From Tubiluchus corallicola (lineage: Eukaryota > Priapulida > Priapulimorpha > Priapulimorphida > Tubiluchidae): a stretch of 62,000 bases of DNA. The position numbers were made by a program, and so were the translations under genes. This document shows positions 1 to 12,328 of this stretch, in pieces; positions within the stretch are counted from its first letter, which is position 1; every line of letters begins with the position of its first letter. The stretch spans positions 1 through 62,000 of the forward strand of contig JAQGDQ010000143.1 of NCBI GenBank assembly GCA_030141605.1, in the 5' to 3' direction. The notes beneath the pieces are model-generated. The model saw only the letters and a list, made by a program, of their open reading frames with translations, was not told the origin of the DNA and ran no database searches.

Positions 1-41
1 AGCAATACGTAATCATGTACTTCGTTCAGTTACGTATTGCT
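1..41 (+). other. Nanopore sequencing-adapter sequence (contaminant)
   Basis: Positions 15-41 match, from memory, the standard Oxford Nanopore ligation-adapter top strand; the core at 18-37 reads TACTTCGTTCAGTTACGTAT. The first 12 bases are the reverse complement of bases 30-41, so the segment can fold as a 12-bp stem with a 17-base loop, as expected if adapter pieces in both orientations were left in an assembled read. It directly precedes the inverted copy of the SCaMC first-exon region. This is not organism DNA, and it suggests that position 1 is at or near a contig end or a chimeric join. Confidence 0.9.
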
Positions 42-49
42 AACATTTA

Positions 50-918
50 TGGATTTATACAAGGCCGGTCATGCTTAACCAACCTGTTAACTTTTTTGGA
101 TGACACAAAAATTTATAGGGAGGTATAATCTGAGCATGAAACTAATGAGTTGCAAAGTGATTTAGACGAGTTATGCAGGACTGGAGTGCAGACTGGCAGA
201 TGATTTTTAATGTCGATAAATGCAAGGTCATGCACTCTGGATACAACAACCCTGTAAAGGATATTACAAGAATGGAGTACAGTTGGCATCCGTCGGACAA
301 GAAAAGGATTTGGGTGTGATAGAAACCGATGACTTGAAATCTGCAAGCTAGTGTCCTGAATGGTGAAGAGTGCTAATCAAACATTAGGAATGATAAAGAG
401 AAAGTTTGTATCTAGAGACATTACGACAATCATGAAATTGTACAAAAGCTTGGTAAGACCTAAATTAGAGTATTGTGTACAAGCATGGAATCCCCACTAT
501 AGAAAAGACGTTAAGCTTCTAAAGGTTGTGCGGCATAGGGCGACCAGCATGATTGAAGGTATGGAGGAAATGTCACATCAAGAGAGGCTTAGAAAATACT
601 CTTTACAACCTTAGAGTTGAGGAGACATAGAGGAGATTTGATACAAACGTATAAAATTATGCATGGGTTAGGTGGCATTCTAAGAGAAAAAATGTTTACA
701 CCATTAAGTGATGGCAGAACCAGGGGGCATTCTCTAAAAATTTTTAAATACACAGCTAAATTAGATTATATAAAATATTTTTTCACAGAAAGAGTGGTTA
801 AAGAGTGACATCAACTCCCATCTGAAATTGCTAAAGCTTTTTCAGTGAACAAGTTCAAGAACAAGCTGGATAGATATTTAGATACGAAATATGGGGTTAC
901 AATGAGCTTGCTCGATTA
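50..918 (+). mobile_element. LINE fragment (CR1/L2/Jockey-like RT 3' part), left copy
   Basis: Translation in shifting frames gives typical non-LTR retrotransposon C-terminal sequence: FLDDTKIY near 95-115, a segment resembling WQMIFNVDKCKVMHSGYNN at about 195-250, then KSANQTLGMIKRKF and LVRPKLEYCVQAWNPH at 363-500, and a last part ending near DRYLDTKYGV at about 870-900. Frameshifts and stops interrupt it, so it is inactive. It is the same insertion as the one at 13150-14515, carried by the inverted repeat. Its 5' part is cut off at about position 50, where the adapter begins. Confidence 0.8.
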
Positions 919-1742
919 ACTCTACCTCTCTTATATTTTAAGAGTGGCGGTATGCTATGGTAATCACGACCTAATCGACAAATTGACTGACGTCTACTGC
1001 CCTCGACAACAGAGGTCAATCAATACACTGCTTCCCCCACACAGGATGTAGATTATGTGGCTGTGAGTTTCCGCCCCTAACGAATTAGTATGCAAAATGT
1101 TTAAGGAGAATAAAGTAAGAACAAATAATAGATACGTAAATCAATTCCAAGGTTTTGCTATTACAAAATCTTATCTACTTAGTACTACTAGTGTGTACAC
1201 CAGACACCAAGACATAACCACCGCGTAAATCTCTAAGAAATTTTGAGTGTATTTCCAATCCAAAGTATTAAGACTAAAATTATAAATTAATCTTATCACC
1301 ATGTTCCTGTTGTAATGAATATATGTTCACAAAGATGCACAAAATACAAAACAGAAATACAAAATCCGACTTCAAGTAAAGCGCCATTTTCACAGCGTCC
1401 AATAGCGAGAGTCAGTGAAACTTGTAATTACATTTTTTTACCATCTATATATCATTTATTTTAATAACTGTATTTGATATCTGATTAAATACAAGTTTAA
1501 ATTAAACATGATAATTATACAAACTTGTATCTTTTTTACTTTTTTCCACTACTTAAAGCGTGGCGCATTATGTTTTTAACCGATTCGAGCATACTGTAGA
1601 ACGTTACTCAGCCTAGAATGTTGTGATTTTGGTAGATACATGATAGTGTATTTAATAAAAACCGTTATGTGGTTTATTATTAGCTTAATGTTTTTCATGT
1701 GATAACTATTTTGTGTTTCACTGTATTTATTTCTGTTTACAG

Positions 1743-1987
1743 TATATTTTGGAACGGCACGGTGGTCCTGGTTCGTGATGCCAGGAAATCATCGAAATGC
1801 AGGTAACACAGCCAGATCACCACTTCATCCTCATGCAGGCTTGCACATGCTATCGGAAGCAGAAGAAAAAAGAATAGCAGCCTTGTTTAAAAAGTTAGAC
1901 GTCAATAAAGATGGGAGGATATGTGTTTCGGACCTTACAAAAGGCTTGCAAACGTTGGGAGTACCGCAGGTGGAAGGACAAGCAGAG
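1743..1987 (+). pseudogene. Inverted duplicate of SCaMC first coding exon
   Basis: This is an 82-codon open segment between an acceptor (TTTACAG, ending at 1742) and a donor (GTAATT at 1988). It encodes the same peptide as 12084-12328, including the EF-hand loop DVNKDGRICVSD. The only coding difference noticed is a silent third-base change in the penultimate codon. On this strand no downstream EF-hand or carrier exon follows, so it cannot build a complete gene here. It is labelled a pseudogene only because it is an orphan copy; if the inverted repeat is a misassembly, this is simply the other allele of the real exon. Confidence 0.75.
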
Positions 1988-2414
1988 GTAATTACTGAAA
2001 GTAAAGTAGTGACCTATTAGTATTAAGTATTATTATTAACCTATTATATTAAACTCTTAATATACACCAGTATTAACGTATCAAGCTTGGCAATGTTTAT
2101 GTAACTACTATTCTAGGAATTTCCTCTGCTCTAGTATTATTTGACTACTTTTTGTATACTTTAGTATTATAAAAATATATTTTTTGCAAGTAGGTGTCAG
2201 TTCTCATTTGTTCATAATCAAATCAGATTATTTATTTTTCATCCCAATAACAATACAAAGAAAAATAGGTGTAAATTAAAAAACTAAACAAATGGGAAGG
2301 GGTGGCGAAGAACATTAGTTATCGAATCGGCTACCCCAAGCTCAGTATTAAATTAGTATTATGCAGTGCTGTAAATACATATTAATTGTATATAAACTGA
2401 AGTATACACATGCA

Positions 2415-2418
<4 letters not shown>

Positions 2419-2460
<42 letters not shown>
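2419..2460 (+). repeat. (CA)n microsatellite
   Basis: This is a 42-base pure CA run. The counterpart in the right arm, 11617-11661, is interrupted by CG steps, which is the largest structural difference between the two arms. Confidence 0.95.
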
Positions 2461-2464
<4 letters not shown>

Positions 2465-2821
2465 TATAAACCGTAAATTTACATAAGTACTACAGTAGTG
2501 ATAACAAAAATAATAGCTTACACACAATGCTTGATTAACATACAATTACCAGAAAGTTAGGGCCAATGTGTTCTTTAAACTATCAACCAGCACGGAAAAT
2601 TTAGTCAAGATGACTAAAAATAAGAAGAATGGCAATTAACATCTTTTGATATTGTATACTTTGGTATGGCTCTGCAAAATACTAAATTAAGTCGAATATT
2701 GTAGCTTAGATTACACTTTTATTACACAAAAAAAAGTTCTGCCCGAAATTAAACAAAAATAACCGGACATATGTGCATGCAATATGGTCATATATACATA
2801 GTAACAAACTTCAGAAGTTAC

Positions 2822-5800
2822 CTTTGTATGTCTCCAAAAATTGAAAACATCTTGTAAGTCGTCAACTTGCTGAAACAACAGGTATTCTCGCCACTCATTC
2901 CAATCTATTGTAAATGAGCCGTCCCTGTCCATTCTGCAACAACAACCGAGACTTTTATTACACGTGATAAAAATTTGTATGCTGCTTAATACCATTTACT
3001 GGTTACAGAAATATTTTAAAATTACTTTGTATTATGATGTGCTGTGCTTATTTATAATAAAAACATACTAACATTTCAAGAGAGAGGGAGCGAGAGAGAG
3101 AGAGAGATGATCAAACAAAACTAGCGAAATTTAACAAAATTCAGTCATAGTAAAAAAAAATAGAGAGCCATGGCAGTACCATAATACTTTAGTTTGACAC
3201 TGACTTAAATACAGTCAAAACAAAATTAGTTTTAACACAAACATAAATGTAGTCTGCCTTGTGAGTGCAAGTGATATCAATTTCTTAATTCATAGTAGAT
3301 GGCAGGACATGTCAAATAATCAAAACAGTGCTTATCATATAAAATATTCAATTTATAAAATTGATAAAGTATAATTATTTAATCCTTTCAAAAATGATGG
3401 CTTTGCATATATTAACACGAGTTTAATCAGTTAAAAGGTGCAATTTTTTAAAAATATAAAGGTTCTTTAATTCTTTTTAAAAGAATAAAACATAAATATT
3501 TTTAGTTCTTTTTCATATAGTACTGTATTTCCTGACACAAAAGAGAAATAAAAATACCTGTAGAAGCAAATGCTTGGCTTGCAAAAGCAAATAAAAATAG
3601 AAGAAAAAAGTTGCAAAAATTGCAGGTTTTCTGATAACGGTTACAGAGAAAAAAACATGTGTGAAAGCCATTATGTGTGTAAAGATGCTGAATCCCAATG
3701 GCTAAACAATTTAGTGACTTTAGTCAATGGCATAATTACAACCCTATTATTGATTTGACTGCTGAGTATTACACACAGGACATTTTACTAGCCAAATTAA
3801 CAGGTACAGTGTTGCTCGCAATTGACTGTAGTCCTCAAGTGCATCTGCAGCAAAATGTGAAGCATTAATTAGAGGGAATCTGCCGTAATTTATCTGCTTA
3901 TTAAAATGCGCCAGGATTAACATGAACTACAATACATATGCTATACATTGCTATGAGATGTCAAGCTCCACTGTCAATTTTAGAACAAACTTGAAATGAT
4001 TATTCAATTAGTGACTTTGACTCTGACATGAAACCTTGTGGTTTCTGCAGTTTTCTTTAGCTTATTTTGTTTAGAGCCAATAACTAAATAATATCCAATT
4101 CCTTAGAACACTTCTGAAGTGCTCTTCAGGGACAAAACAGTACTGTAAAGGACAAATAGTAGTTTTTTTCTTCACAAGTGGTAAAAATTGCGATTATGTT
4201 AAAAATTGATCAAAATGTAAAATGTGATACAGCAATTGCATACAGAGAATTTTACATTCCATTAGACTGCAGTCCACACTACACAATATGACACCCGCAA
4301 CATTAATGGCAGTCTAAGTTCTTGACTTTTTAACTTAGATAATGCATTCTGTTGTCATGGTCGTTATGTTGCTGTTATCTACAATGAACACAACTAACAA
4401 CATGAAGAAATCTAAAGCTTGTTAAGATCTACAATTCTACATCCATGAACAAGAGCTTTCATACCGTTTCAGAAGCTTGTTTGCCTCAGTTTCATCGATC
4501 TTGATACCGAGAGCTTTAAATGCATTCATTATTTCAACAGCATCTATTTTTCCTGAAGTTAGAAAGAAACACAATTGAAGGCTTTATCTTACACACTGTC
4601 ACAAACTAAGAATTGTGGAATTATAACTTTTGAAGCTGTTATGGCACTCTAGATAAAGAGGGTAAACAAAATATAATGGTCGCACGCAATCCTGACATAA
4701 ATAAAAGAAATTTACGTAAACAAACTAACAGACATACACACAAATACAAATATGGTTAACAAATTATTGTTAGTTTGATCTCTATTGCTTAACCGCCTTT
4801 ACCTTCAAAAAGCAAAAAAAAACACCCACATTAATCAATCAATCAATCAAATCAATCAATTTATTTCACAATGACTGTCATTGACTGTCAAGCTTTAATT
4901 TTCCAGTTCAGCTGCATACTAATTTTGGTTAAGAACAAAGCATAGACTCTTTACATAATTAACAGACTATCAAACAGCATTGTTATGTGCATTATTTCTG
5001 CAAAGAGACTCAAAGTAAACTAGTGCACTATCATAAGATGTCACTTAGAATTAGCCACATTGGCTTTTATGCGGATAAATATAAATTTTGCTTATTTTTT
5101 ATTTTCTACATAAGTCTAATATTTTCTGCAGCATTAAAAAAACTGTCTTTGGTAATGAGGTAGATTTAAGTGCTGACGTCACCACAGGCACTGGTAGGCA
5201 CAGGCTGCAATGTGACGAATTACGTACATGCAAGAGATGTAAAATACTCTAATGCAGTAATGTAGTGCAAATTTAATATTTCATGCCACTCACACCAAAT
5301 AATGTCGAACATATTTATATAACAGAGACATTTATGTGGAATATCTAATATAGTAGTCAACTTTTGTTGTCTCATAGTATTTCTCCCCCTTCCAACTGAA
5401 TTATTTCTCTCCTCTCTTCAATTACTCTTTTAGTAGCATTAGCCTGACGTGCAAAATTCTTAATATCTTTCAATGTAGCATGTATTTCACTTGCTGTAAA
5501 ATCCACTCATTGCACAAGGTGCTCCAAAAGAAACATTGGAGTGGAGAAATACTGGTATGCGGATCAAACCACAAAGAAATGTGGCTGAGTGTTCAGACAT
5601 ACTACAATAATGATGGGATGAGTAGTCAGTATCGGTATTGGGAATCAGAAAAATTGAGCAATTTTCATTAATCAAGAATCGGAATTGAGAGAAAATTACC
5701 AGACTCTTAAAATGATTCTTTAACATTAAAAACAAACAGTAATTAATAGAGCCTAATAGAATTAACAAATAACCAGTGTTGTCAGGTTTAGCATTTTTTG

Positions 5801-8800
5801 AAGATACTTAGATACATAAGGATACTTTGGAGATCACTAGATGTATAAGACTCCAAGTACTACCGAAGACTATGGCGTATTTTATTATCTTGGTACAATC
5901 TTGAATATTACATGAAAATGATCTACTTCTACGGAAGACGACTTTCAAGATCTCTCAAGACCTCTCGTCACAAAATTCCTAAATGCCAACAGTTTGTTTG
6001 TAGTGCTTGTTTACTGGTGTTTCCCATAGTCACATCCTGGGCATTCATACATGTAGAACAGCTGCTTATATATCCAGGTTTGCCTCTGCTTTCTGATCAG
6101 TTGCAGTCTCTACCAGACAATCGTTTCCCTAAAATCTACAACCTGATTCAAATAAAAAAAAATCAAAGATACTTCCTAACACTATGTTGACATGCTCATA
6201 ATGTAAATTATTAATTTTTCAAACTAAAATCTGAAACTTGACAGTAAAACATCTATCCAACAATGTTTTTGAAAGAATCATAATTGAGGCTTTTTAGTAG
6301 AATCGGATTCAGTATTGGAATCGTTAAAAATTTTGGTATAGTCCCATCACTTACTGTAGTAACTTGGCTTTCGTACATATTAAATTCCCATAATAAGTAT
6401 GATTACTCTTACCAGACATTTAGTGTGTATAATATTGATGTGGCTACAGCACTTATGAGTGCACTGTTTTTTGGAACACCCTGCATATTCATCATTTTTT
6501 GTGTAATTACAAGGCACAGAAGTCATATAAGCCCTTATTATGTGCTAATCAATTGTTTTATTATGAATACAGAAAGTATATAGCAAATCACAGCAGACGT
6601 AATAAATCTTGAAAGTCAAAGAAAGCAAAAAAATTCTGGTGATCTTTAAAAAATGCTGTCCGCAGTTAAAAATACTGTTTAAACTCGCCTAGTATCTTAC
6701 AAAAACGAAAAGTTAATTTTAACATAAAGCAAACAGAAATGGTCTAGGAGTTAGCGAAAGTTGAACACCAGCTGGTTTCAGTAAGACTGTTACGTCGAGA
6801 AATGGTTCTCAATTAATGGAAGCTTGCTGGGCATGTTAAAGTAAATAGCATGAAGCCAGGAAAGCACACACTGTTTTATAGCTCTACTACCAGTCTTGGG
6901 CTTCGTTTAATTTATACTACAAGTCATCATGGTATTTTATAACAGACCCACCCGCTGGTTTAAACAATGAGTCCATAAATTCTTTGCTTTATACAATGTA
7001 CAGCATAAACTGCCTGAGTAAACTACTGTTAATATACAATATACAGTAGCTTTGATAATTAAATACTGATAGAAGTTTTTTTATGCCTAAATTATTTACT
7101 CATACACTCACATATTAATTATTGGCATTATACAACAATGTAATTAATATCATATTAATATTAATAATATAATATAGACTAGTATAGTATAGTATAGTAT
7201 AGTATAGTATAGTATAGTATAGTATAGTATAGTATAGTACAGTACAGTACAGTACAGTACAGTACAGTACAGTACAGTACAGTACAGTACAGTACAGTAC
7301 AGTACAGTACAGTACAGTACAGTATAGTATACAATATAACATAATATAATATATAATGCAATGCAATGCAACACAACACACTATAATTATAATAATTTAA
7401 TTTTGCTGTAAATATTTATTAATTAAGTTCAACACTAATCTTATTTTTTATGATTAATTACCACATTTGAATGCTAGTGGCTAAAATATGTTGATGACCT
7501 GAGTCCAGTTTCACAAAGCCATCAATAAATTAAAGAGGTAGTTGTTAACAGTCTAGTGATTGTAAAAAGGACGTCATTAACTTAGTGATAGCTTTGTAAA
7601 GCGGGCTCCAAGGTTGGCCCCACCAATGAGTTATTTTAAGCAACTTTAAACTTAAGCTTAAACTTTAAACTTAACATTTCTGTTCAATGCAAAGATGTGG
7701 TCATGATCACCAGAAAGGCCATCATAAAATTTAATTAGAAAAAGAGGTTTAATCTGAAGTTAATACAAAACATATTTACACAATTATTACTTATTTCCCA
7801 GGCAAAAAAGGCACATTTGTGGCATTCAAACAAATTCCTAAAACCTTTAATTTCATATGGTTTCCATAGTTTACAACTTGTACTGCACATGTGTAGAACT
7901 GGCACACCTTCATACACAACATAAACAAACCCTCTAGTAGAAAGTATGTTAATAGCACTCTAGTAAATTTACTGTAATCAGAGTTTTACTCTCAGGTACA
8001 CAAATAAGGTCAAGGTGTAGTCACGGATGATAATCAGCAGTTATCTGATCAGTTCACACTGACAGAAAGTGCTGAGCTTAAAGATACAGCGGACAATGCT
8101 CGCATCCTAAAAAAACCTTAGCCTGTTTTTTACAAAAAAATTATATGGAAATTGCATCATATCAGTAAAAAACTAAAAAGTGCACACTACCATACTGATT
8201 TACATTAATTTCACTAATTCTGATCTCCACTGCCTTCAAAGCCAGCATCCTAAACCATAACAATAAATCATATAAGCTGATTATTTTATAAAACAAAAAT
8301 GTTTTTGTACACAATCATTGTTACTGCCAAGCAGATTAAACTGCAGAAATTTTTACTTTGTTGCATTTTAGCAATTTGAAATCACTCCAAGATGTTGAGC
8401 AGCACATGTATGATACGATGCTGTAATGTTTTGCTAATAAATTTCTTAAACTTATCACAGCTGGAGTTCATACAATTATTTTTTACAGGTTATTAATTAC
8501 ATCAAAAATATTTTCTATCCATCATTACTTCTTAAGTGTGTATAAGACCATAGGCCTAGGGTCGTTTAAAACTATGCTAGAAAAAACTCACTTTCAAAAC
8601 ACTACAAAAATGTTTTTCTTTTAGACTTTTACTACATAAACAGCATAACAATTTAATAACTACGTGTTCATTACGTTAAACAATATTAGAGTCTAGTATA
8701 AACCTGTACATTATAAAACTCTAAAACTTACCATCTTTATTACGATCCACTTCCTTGAAATGTAATAAAAGCTGCTTTTCGTGTTCTACAATGTACTGCA

Positions 8801-11800
8801 CAAACTCGGCAAAATCTATTCCACCATCCTTAGCAAGATCTGCATCTTTAACCATTTTCTATAAAAAACATTTGATTAGTTCAATAGGACAGTTAAATAA
8901 AACTTAGTGAACAAGGTGTCTACAAAATACGTCATGATTTTGAAAATTTACTATAAATCTGTAGAACTAAAATAGAAATTTAACCATTACAGTGCTCGGA
9001 TAAAATATGTACTGCCTTGCTCTGACCACTTCTGCTTGTGCTGCAGAAAGCACATCCAGACAGCGCTCAATTTCAGTCACATTTACTGAAAATATATCTT
9101 CAACAATGTCACTGGAATTAGTTATTATTGATAATGTACCACATCTGTGCTTGAAAATGATATTTTTAGCATAGTCTCATAAACTAAATGTGGTGGCAAG
9201 GTTATCAGACCATCTTTTCGGATTCTCAGGCATAGAAATGTTTCATATATAGAAATTCACAAATTTGGCATTTACACTGAGGATGTGTTCAGTCCTGCTA
9301 GAAGATGTTGGACGATTAAAGGTCTTCCAACCACGGTATCAAAAAATTGGTCAAAACAATGTTTCTCAAGTTAGCATTTCCAATGTAAGAATACATGTAC
9401 AAAACTGGCCATTGTTGGATGGCACGGATGCACACTGAAAACCACCATTGTTGCTATAGTCACCTTGAAAAACCACTTATGATGATGCTAACCTCAAACA
9501 AATATTTATCCCGCCAAACTTCACACACACTTTTTTGACATATATGCCTTTCATACTTTTTACATGATAAAATGTTTGACTATGTTTTTTTAATGCAGCT
9601 GTTTCTTTCCAGTATATTCTGCTTGATGTCTATGAAATGTTAATGAAGATGCCATAAAATAAATAAATCTTTCTGACTTGATGCTAGATACAGTACAGGT
9701 AAATTTATACAATATATATTGCATGATATACACTGCATGCAAAGGTCTAAAATGGTTTAAGATATCTTTTAAAGTAATACAATTTAGTTGATTAATGCAT
9801 TTACAATTTTTTAGGATTTTGCATGTTGTTTGATTTTTTTACATAATTATTGTAAACTGATAATTTATACTGCATGATGAAATGTTTTCTATATTTTTGT
9901 TTTATATAGAAATATATATCTGCTGATATAATGATATATATATTACTGACTATATCCATAGCTTAATACTGAATGAGCATCTAGACTGGCGACCACATAT
10001 ATTCATGATCAGATTAAAAATATCAAAAAATATAGGTATCATTTCATATATTAAAAACTTTCTGAACACCGAACATCTTCTAACATTATACAACAGTTTA
10101 ATATTATCATATTTAAATTACTGCACAACATTATGGGGCTTTACTTATACTACAAATTTAGAATGCTTAAGAGTTTTACAACGAAAATTTTTACGTGTCA
10201 TCTTCAAACTAGACAAAAGGAGCACAATTACTACTACACATTTTAAGCAATGTCAAATATTACTTCTGGATGATGTTATTAATTTTAATGGATGTATATA
10301 CATGTATAGAACAAACAACAACTTATTTCCAACTTTTTTTGAAAATCCAGTCAAGATAAATGTAAAAAAATACAATACCAGACATAATGAATATATACCA
10401 AGACGTTGTAGAACAAATATGGCGAAACACTTCATTAGCTATATGGGACCAGTCCTATGGAACAGACTAAGCCGCAATTCGAAATGTAGTCACTCCCTTT
10501 TAACTTTTAAAAAAACCGTCAGAAAAGAAATATTTCAAAAGTATTAAGAGTAACACAATTTTAGGCTCAAACTGTATACACCAAAAAATTATTCTGTAAT
10601 GAAATTTGCACATTATGGTCTATATATAAGTAACTGTGGTAAATACAGTTGTATTTTATATATTATATATGAAGTGTATTTATGTGTGTAAAATGTATTG
10701 AGAATAAAATTTGAATTTGAATTTGAAAATTTGAAAAAAAAGAAATGAAACAGTTTTCGCAAGCAGTAAGAAGTAATTGTATACATATGCTACATCAACA
10801 ACTTTGCAAAACTGTATTGTCGCAATCAGCTTAACGCTTAAGTAAGAAGAAGTAAATTCGTTTTGGCACATTTGAGTGTGCCGCCTCTTTTGCACATTGC
10901 TCCGTTTGGTTGCTATGGCTTGTTAATATTATTAAAATTTTAATGCAAATCTAATCCCTACATCTTGTCATTCACCATTGTTTCTCATCATATCATTACA
11001 CTTATTACCTTACAGGCTTTCCTTCCTTTTATCTTGAAACTTTGTTATTCCATTTTGCCTATTCGGCTCAGACCTTACAAGTTCATCTTCTGATCTGAGC
11101 CGATAATTGACTGCGCTGAATTAATCAATCGTTTGGCTATATTTCATCTATTATTTTTATGTTATTTTCAAATTGTGAATTTTTGTGTAAGATATTGTTA
11201 AATTGTACTTGGCTTTTGGAATAAATAAATTATATTATATATATATTATATTGGGATACTGATTATGTGTGACTTTTTCTTTTACGATCATTTGAGCATT
11301 AAAGTGTATGTTATATTATTTTCTCTAAGTTTATTGAGTCATTAATTAACTGATCCGTAGCATGATTTGCACGATATCATAAACAGTTATATTTTCTTAT
11401 TTTTCTCAACTTGAAATAAATTATTAATATTTAAGTCAAAAATTATAGTGACAATTTTATTAGTTTCTGGAAAATTTTATTTTCGTTCTCTAGTTAAAAA
11501 TTGGAAAATTTTATGTATAGAAAAACACGTGCAAATGAAGTACATAATTTAATGAAATAATTTTTTTCTTTTTTAATATTACTGTAGTACTTATGTAAAT
11601 TTACGGTTTATATGTATGTGTGTGTGTGTGTGTGTGTGTGCGTGCGTGTGTGTGTGTGCGCGTGCATGTGTATACTTCAGTTTATATACAATTAATATGT
11701 ATTTACAGCACTGCATAATACTAATTTAATACTGAGCTTGGGGTAGCCGATTCGATAACTAATGTTCTTCGCCACCCCTTCCCATTTGTTTAGTTTTTTA

Positions 11801-12328
11801 ATTTACACCTATTTTTCTTTGTATTGTTATTGGGATGAAAAATAAATAATCTGATTTGATTATGAACAAATGAGAACTGACACCTACTTGCAAAAAATAT
11901 ATTTTTATAATACTAAAGTATACAAAAAGTAGTCAAATAATACTAGAGCAGAGGAAATTCCTAGAATAGTAGTTACATAAACATTGCCAAGCTTGATACG
12001 TTAATACTGGTGTATATTAAGAGTTTAATATAATAGGTTAATAATAATACTTAATAGGTCACTACTTTACTTTCAGTAATTACCTCAGCTTGTCCTTCCA
12101 CCTGCGGTACTCCCAACGTTTGCAAGCCTTTTGTAAGGTCCGAAACACATATCCTCCCATCTTTATTGACGTCTAACTTTTTAAACAAGGCTGCTATTCT
12201 TTTTTCTTCTGCTTCCGATAGCATGTGCAAGCCTGCATGAGGATGAAGTGGTGATCTGGCTGTGTTACCTGCATTTCGATGATTTCCTGGCATCACGAAC
12301 CAGGACCACCGTGCCGTTCCAAAATATA
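2822..12328 (-). CDS. SLC25A24-like: SCaMC-type mitochondrial ATP-Mg/Pi carrier, N-terminal EF-hand exons (partial)
   Basis: Four exons join in phase: 12328-12084, 8858-8732, 4552-4465 and 2933-2822. They encode four EF-hand units: DVNKDGRICVSD, DLAKDGGIDFAE (loop position 3 is Ala, so degenerate), DRNKDGKIDAVE (canonical) and DRDGSFTIDWNE followed by WREYLLFQQVDDLQDVFNFWRH. The DWNEWR..L..FW signature is characteristic of SCaMC proteins (SLC25A23/24/25). These are inner-membrane adenine nucleotide-Mg/phosphate exchangers whose N-terminal domain senses intermembrane-space calcium. The first Met in frame is at 12293, but the frame stays open back to the acceptor, so a further 5' exon may exist. 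The six-helix carrier domain should follow, but no such exon lies between 2821 and the window start: at 2497 the sequence turns into the inverted copy of its own first exon. The gene is therefore incomplete or misassembled. The paralogue cannot be assigned. Confidence 0.88.
5601..6360. mobile_element. Possible hAT-like non-autonomous element with imperfect terminal inverted repeats
   Basis: The left end, ACTACAATAATGATGGGA at 5601, is matched in inverse orientation by TCCCATCACTTACTGTAGT ending at 6360 (one mismatch and one gap). Further inward, paired stretches of ATCGG/CCGAT-type sequence occur on both sides. No clear 8-bp target duplication was found and no transposase is visible. It lies in an intron of the SCaMC gene. 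The call rests only on the inverted ends. Confidence 0.35.
7181..7330. repeat. Two-phase pentanucleotide array (AGTAT)n-(AGTAC)n
   Basis: Eleven AGTAT units (7181-7235) are followed by seventeen AGTAC units (7236-7320) and two more AGTAT units. The open frames here, which read like repeated YCTVL peptides, are products of the array and not genes. It is intronic to the SCaMC gene. Confidence 0.97.
7501..7612. mobile_element. Short MITE-like inverted-repeat element
   Basis: GAGTCCAGTTTCACAAAGCC at the left is the imperfect inverse of the right end, which reads AGCTTTGTAAAGCGGGCTCC. The unit is about 110 bases, non-coding and hairpin-forming. Ends of the TTTCACAAAGC type are common in small DNA-transposon derivatives of invertebrates. 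No target duplication could be fixed. Confidence 0.5.
9960..10740 (+). mobile_element. LINE 3' fragment with TTTGAA-rich tail
   Basis: An open frame of about 195 codons runs from ILNEHLDWRPHI (about 9970) through SYIKNFLNTEHLLTLYNSLI, SYLNYCTTLWG and LQRKFLRVIF to MGPVLWNRL (about 10445) and a stop at 10547. This is the thumb and C-terminal part of a non-LTR retrotransposon reverse transcriptase (Jockey/CR1/Daphne-like). An AT-rich 3'UTR follows, then AATAAAATTTGAATTTGAAT, a simple-repeat tail at about 10703-10740. It is 5'-truncated, as is typical of LINEs. The C-terminal frame is intact, which suggests a comparatively young insertion. It lies in the SCaMC intron, antisense to the gene. Confidence 0.85.
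11040..11255 (+). repeat. Probable retroelement 3' end with 10-bp hairpin
   Basis: A perfect 10-bp stem (TCGGCTCAGA at 11063 and TCTGAGCCGA at 11094) is followed by AT-rich sequence and an AATAAATAAATTATATTATA tail (11219 on). A hairpin plus a degenerate A/T tail is the usual 3' architecture of RTE/CR1-like LINEs and their SINEs. No coding sequence is attached. Confidence 0.4.
11617..11661 (+). repeat. (TG)n microsatellite, interrupted
   Basis: A TG run with CG interruptions near 11640 and 11658. It is the right-arm counterpart of 2419-2460 and sits just inside the end of the inverted repeat. Confidence 0.95.
11737..11870 (+). repeat. LINE 3'UTR-like block shared with 50374-50510
   Basis: The core TTCGCCACCCCTTC, the preceding GAT-AAC/GAT-GAC context and the following TTTGTTTAG...AAATAA...TGATTTGATT all have counterparts in the same order at 50374-50510. 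Two dispersed copies in the same orientation relative to an AT-rich tail indicate the 3' end of one repeat family. The left arm carries the inverted copy at about 2207-2340. Confidence 0.55.

Larger units (their letters stand above)
50..2497 (+). repeat. Left arm of 2.45-kb inverted repeat
   Basis: This segment is the reverse complement of 11580-14015, with only a handful of differences seen: C/T at 968, A/G near 1488, a silent base change in the last-but-one codon of the EF-hand exon, one Asp/Val change in the LINE relic, and a different CA-repeat structure. It holds a LINE 3' fragment, the upstream region and first coding exon of the SCaMC gene, and a CA microsatellite. Similarity stops about 37 bases after the microsatellite. 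It is either an allele-like misassembly or a very recent inverted duplication; the adapter at its outer edge favours the former. Confidence 0.9.

Noticed and set aside
5912-6190. 92-codon open frame in SCaMC intron
   Set aside because: No recognisable domain, and it lies inside a probable transposon-derived inverted-repeat element.
7115-7381. Overlapping open frames rich in YCTVL repeats
   Set aside because: They are translations of the pentanucleotide array and its flanks.
8991-9111. Minus-strand open segment with acceptor-like and GTAATG donor-like borders between SCaMC exons 1 and 2
   Set aside because: At 121 bases it would shift the frame between two phase-0 exons, it has no EF-hand or carrier similarity, and exons 1 and 2 already join cleanly.
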